A stretch of 24,308 bases of DNA from UBA5209 sp034002865 (lineage in GTDB: Bacteria > Patescibacteriota > Dojkabacteria > SC72), in assembly GCA_034002865.1 (NCBI GenBank), contig JAVEZR010000011.1:1-24308 (forward strand). Reading direction: 5' to 3'. The notes beneath the pieces were generated by a model. The model saw only the letters and a program-made list of their open reading frames with translations. It was not told where the DNA came from and did not search any database. The translations under genes and the position numbers were made by a program. Shown here piece after piece: positions 22,949-24,308 of this stretch. Numbering within the stretch: the stretch's first letter is position 1; every line of letters begins with the position of its first letter.

Positions 22949-23602
22949 TTAAATATTAGGATTATCTAGCACCTTTATAACCTTTCCATTTATCATAGAG
23001 TTACTATTAATATCCAAATATATTGGCTTATGTATTGGATTGTTTGATTCAGGATAAAGAATAACCATATCCTCACTCCTCTTAATATTCTTTACAGTAG
23101 CACTACCATCTACAATAGCTAAAACAGCATCTCCATCCTCTATATCCGCATCCTTTTGAACAACAAGGTAGTGACCCTCCTCTAAAGTCTTACCATCTAT
23201 CTCACGCATATTCATGGAATCTCCCTTCACTATTAAAGAGAACAGCCCCTCTCTATTTCCTACCAATGATTTATCTAACTGTAAGACTCCTAAGTTCTGC
23301 TCCTCTGCAAGTACTAGTGGAGTACCTGCATTAGCATATCCAAGAATAGGTATACCTACTAAATACTCATAAGAGGAATCCTCCTCTATCTCTTCAACAA
23401 TATGTATACCTCTAGCTTCACTAGTTCTAATGATATACCCCTTCCTCTCTAAAGCTTCTAAATGGTTTACTACACCTCTCTTTGTTGTAATATTGAGCAT
23501 TCCTTGTAATTCAGTAAGTGAGGGCGCATTCCCATTATCTAAATAGAAATCCCTAATCACTCTTAATACTTTCTCCTGTCTCTTTGTTAATATACCGTCC
23601 AT
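22949..23602 (-). CDS. lexA: LexA repressor (SOS response)
   Basis: A 217-residue LexA. The N-terminal winged helix covers about 1-70 (APSLTELQGMLNITTKRGVVNHLEALERKGYI). The C-terminal S24 peptidase domain has the self-cleavage site A92-G93 (NAGTP), the catalytic serine S129 (KGDSM) and lysine K171 (ATVKN). RecA-stimulated autocleavage is therefore expected. It is divergent from the DUF4870-type gene. A TATACT on the minus strand (23608-23613) ends 5 nt before the ATG, suggesting a leaderless mRNA, and it overlaps one of four GTATAC boxes, so autoregulation is likely. Confidence 0.95.
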   Translation of the reverse strand: MDGILTKRQEKVLRVIRDFYLDNGNAPSLTELQGMLNITTKRGVVNHLEALERKGYIIRTSEARGIHIVEEIEEDSSYEYLVGIPILGYANAGTPLVLAEEQNLGVLQLDKSLVGNREGLFSLIVKGDSMNMREIDGKTLEEGHYLVVQKDADIEDGDAVLAIVDGSATVKNIKRSEDMVILYPESNNPIHKPIYLDINSNSMINGKVIKVLDNPNI

Positions 23603-23607
23603 ACTGT

Positions 23608-23673
23608 AGTATACTCAATTTAATATTTTAGTATACCACTGCAGGTATACCTCGCAACTACTTATAGTATACT
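23608..23673. promoter_or_regulatory. Four GTATAC boxes: candidate LexA operators
   Basis: GTATAC cores lie at 23609-23614, 23631-23636, 23645-23650 and 23667-23672. Centre spacings are 22, 14 and 22 bp, a symmetric layout. Flanks extend the palindromes (AGTATACT twice, AGGTATACCT once). Box 1 overlaps the lexA -10 and box 2 sits at the -35 position; box 4 lies just upstream of the -35 of the divergent gene. Confidence 0.65.
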
Positions 23674-23674
23674 G

Positions 23675-23703
23675 TTGAACTTCTTAAGATATAGATATAT
23701 ACT
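23675..23703 (+). promoter_or_regulatory. Promoter of the DUF4870-type gene
   Basis: TTGAAC (23675-23680), 17 nt spacer, TATACT (23698-23703). Start expected near 23710, with a 24-nt AT-rich leader and no Shine-Dalgarno before the ATG at 23734. The -35 begins 2 nt after the fourth GTATAC box, so LexA control is possible. Confidence 0.55.
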
Positions 23704-23733
23704 TAAATGTATATAAATTAAATATTTTATCTA

Positions 23734-24084
23734 ATGGCTGAAGAGAAGAAAGCAAAAAAGGTCTACTCCTTAGAGGAGATTCATTTCAATGAAAAGAACA
23801 AGGCAATGGCAATGCTCTCATGTATTCCTATTGTTGGTCTTATAATGATCTTTGTTGAAAAGAATGATCTTTTTGTAAGATATCATGCAGCACAGTTTGC
23901 AATATTCAATGTAACCTTTATTCTTGGTTTAATACCTGTAATAGGATGGTTGTTAACCCCTATAATCGGACTCTTAGCCTTAATAGCCTTTATTATGGCC
24001 TTGGTTAAGATTAACTCAGGAGAGAGATTTGATGTACCTTTACTATCAGGATGGGCATTAAAGATTATGAGTGCTACTGATTAA
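23734..24084 (+). CDS. DUF4870/Tic20-like small membrane protein
   Basis: A 116-residue protein with a charged N-terminus (1-24) and about three membrane helices (25-42, 55-75, 76-92). The segment NDLFVRYHAAQ (44-54) matches the conserved (F)VRxHAxQ signature of DUF4870-type proteins. Function is unknown in this family. The position opposite lexA, behind shared GTATAC boxes, raises the possibility of SOS-linked expression, but that is inference. A strong terminator follows. Confidence 0.8.
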   Translation: MAEEKKAKKVYSLEEIHFNEKNKAMAMLSCIPIVGLIMIFVEKNDLFVRYHAAQFAIFNVTFILGLIPVIGWLLTPIIGLLALIAFIMALVKINSGERFDVPLLSGWALKIMSATD

Positions 24085-24104
24085 TTATTAAGTATCTGTT
24101 AATA

Positions 24105-24133
24105 AAAAAGGAGAGCTAATCACTCTCCTTTTT
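24105..24133. terminator. Bidirectional rho-independent terminator
   Basis: AAAAAGGAGAG (24105-24115) and CTCTCCTTTTT (24123-24133) form a perfect 11-bp stem with a 7-nt loop. T-tracts on either strand make it suitable for both the DUF4870-type gene and the convergent gene to the right. Confidence 0.9.
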
Positions 24134-24152
24134 CTTTGATAAAAGCATATTA

Positions 24153-24308
24153 CTACTTTAACTCAGGTTGCCAGTTACCCTTACCTTGTAGTATTCGTAC
24201 AAAGTATGATTGTAGTGTATTTATTGGGAAATCAAATCCATACTCTATATCTATACCATTCTCATTATTAAGTTGAAAACCATCATATCTTTGGACATCT
24301 GATTCCCA
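24153..24308 (-). CDS. Partial gene, unknown protein (C-terminal 51 residues)
   Basis: An open frame enters from the right edge and ends with TAG at 24153-24155. The visible 51 residues (beginning WESDVQRYDG, ending GNWQPELK) are soluble and rich in N, D and aromatic residues; no motif is recognised. It converges on the DUF4870-type gene, with the bidirectional terminator 19 nt beyond its stop. That placement supports a real gene end. Confidence 0.6.
   Translation of the reverse strand, partial: WESDVQRYDGFQLNNENGIDIEYGFDFPINTLQSYFVRILQGKGNWQPELK

Overview
The window is an AT-rich, very compact stretch of bacterial chromosome with 26 protein genes (one runs off the right edge), no rRNA or tRNA gene and no CRISPR array. 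The gene set suggests an anaerobic fermenter with a small genome. It has a 2-oxoacid:ferredoxin oxidoreductase coupled to an ADP-forming acyl-CoA synthetase, an oxygen-sensitive class III ribonucleotide reductase, and an H-cluster-type Fe-S protein. Together with Obg lacking its usual C-terminal domain, tail-to-tail gene overlaps, few Shine-Dalgarno sites and no TGA stop codon, this looks like a Candidate Phyla Radiation (Patescibacteria) member, possibly of the Dojkabacteria/WS6 type. The lineage is inference; no marker gene settles it.

Layout. 1-3148 (+): a short [FeFe]-hydrogenase-like protein, a GuaD-like deaminase and CTP synthase. 3149-7810 (-): an energy operon korA-korB-acd with 1-2 nt gaps, converting 2-oxoacids to acids plus ATP and reduced ferredoxin. 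7920-13793: Obg, a DnaQ-type exonuclease behind a MarR regulator, a divergent membrane-anchored FKBP, a thioredoxin-CcdA redox protein, a RecD/Pif1-like helicase and a RAYT-type Y1 transposase. 13854-15824: methionine aminopeptidase, then two small membrane-protein genes, each behind a long structured leader; the two leaders are related in sequence and carry boxA-like motifs, and the second gene ends in a perfect 44-bp tandem repeat. 15824-18352: family II pyrophosphatase, a thioredoxin-reductase-like flavoprotein and a RfaE2-like nucleotidyltransferase. 18441-22948 (+): the nrd locus (nrdR, nrdD, a 45-codon glycyl-radical ORF, nrdG). 22949-24308: LexA with a four-box operator region, a DUF4870-type membrane protein, a strong bidirectional terminator and the 3' end of an unknown gene.

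The nrd locus is the most unusual part. NrdD carries a 331-residue LAGLIDADG intein placed directly before the predicted thiyl-radical cysteine. Its C-terminal glycyl-radical segment is missing from the main ORF and is encoded by a separate 45-codon ORF, in the same frame but behind two stop codons. Activity should therefore need both protein splicing and assembly in trans (or stop-codon readthrough), plus activation by NrdG encoded 2 nt further on. Upstream of nrdR lie four ACAAC-type boxes forming two pairs, each spaced exactly 32 bp, as expected for NrdR operators.

Two modes of gene expression seem to coexist. Several housekeeping genes (guaD, map, lexA, probably obg) have a -10-like hexamer 5-8 nt before the start codon and no Shine-Dalgarno, suggesting leaderless mRNAs. 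The two small membrane-protein genes have long leaders and strong GGAG sites.
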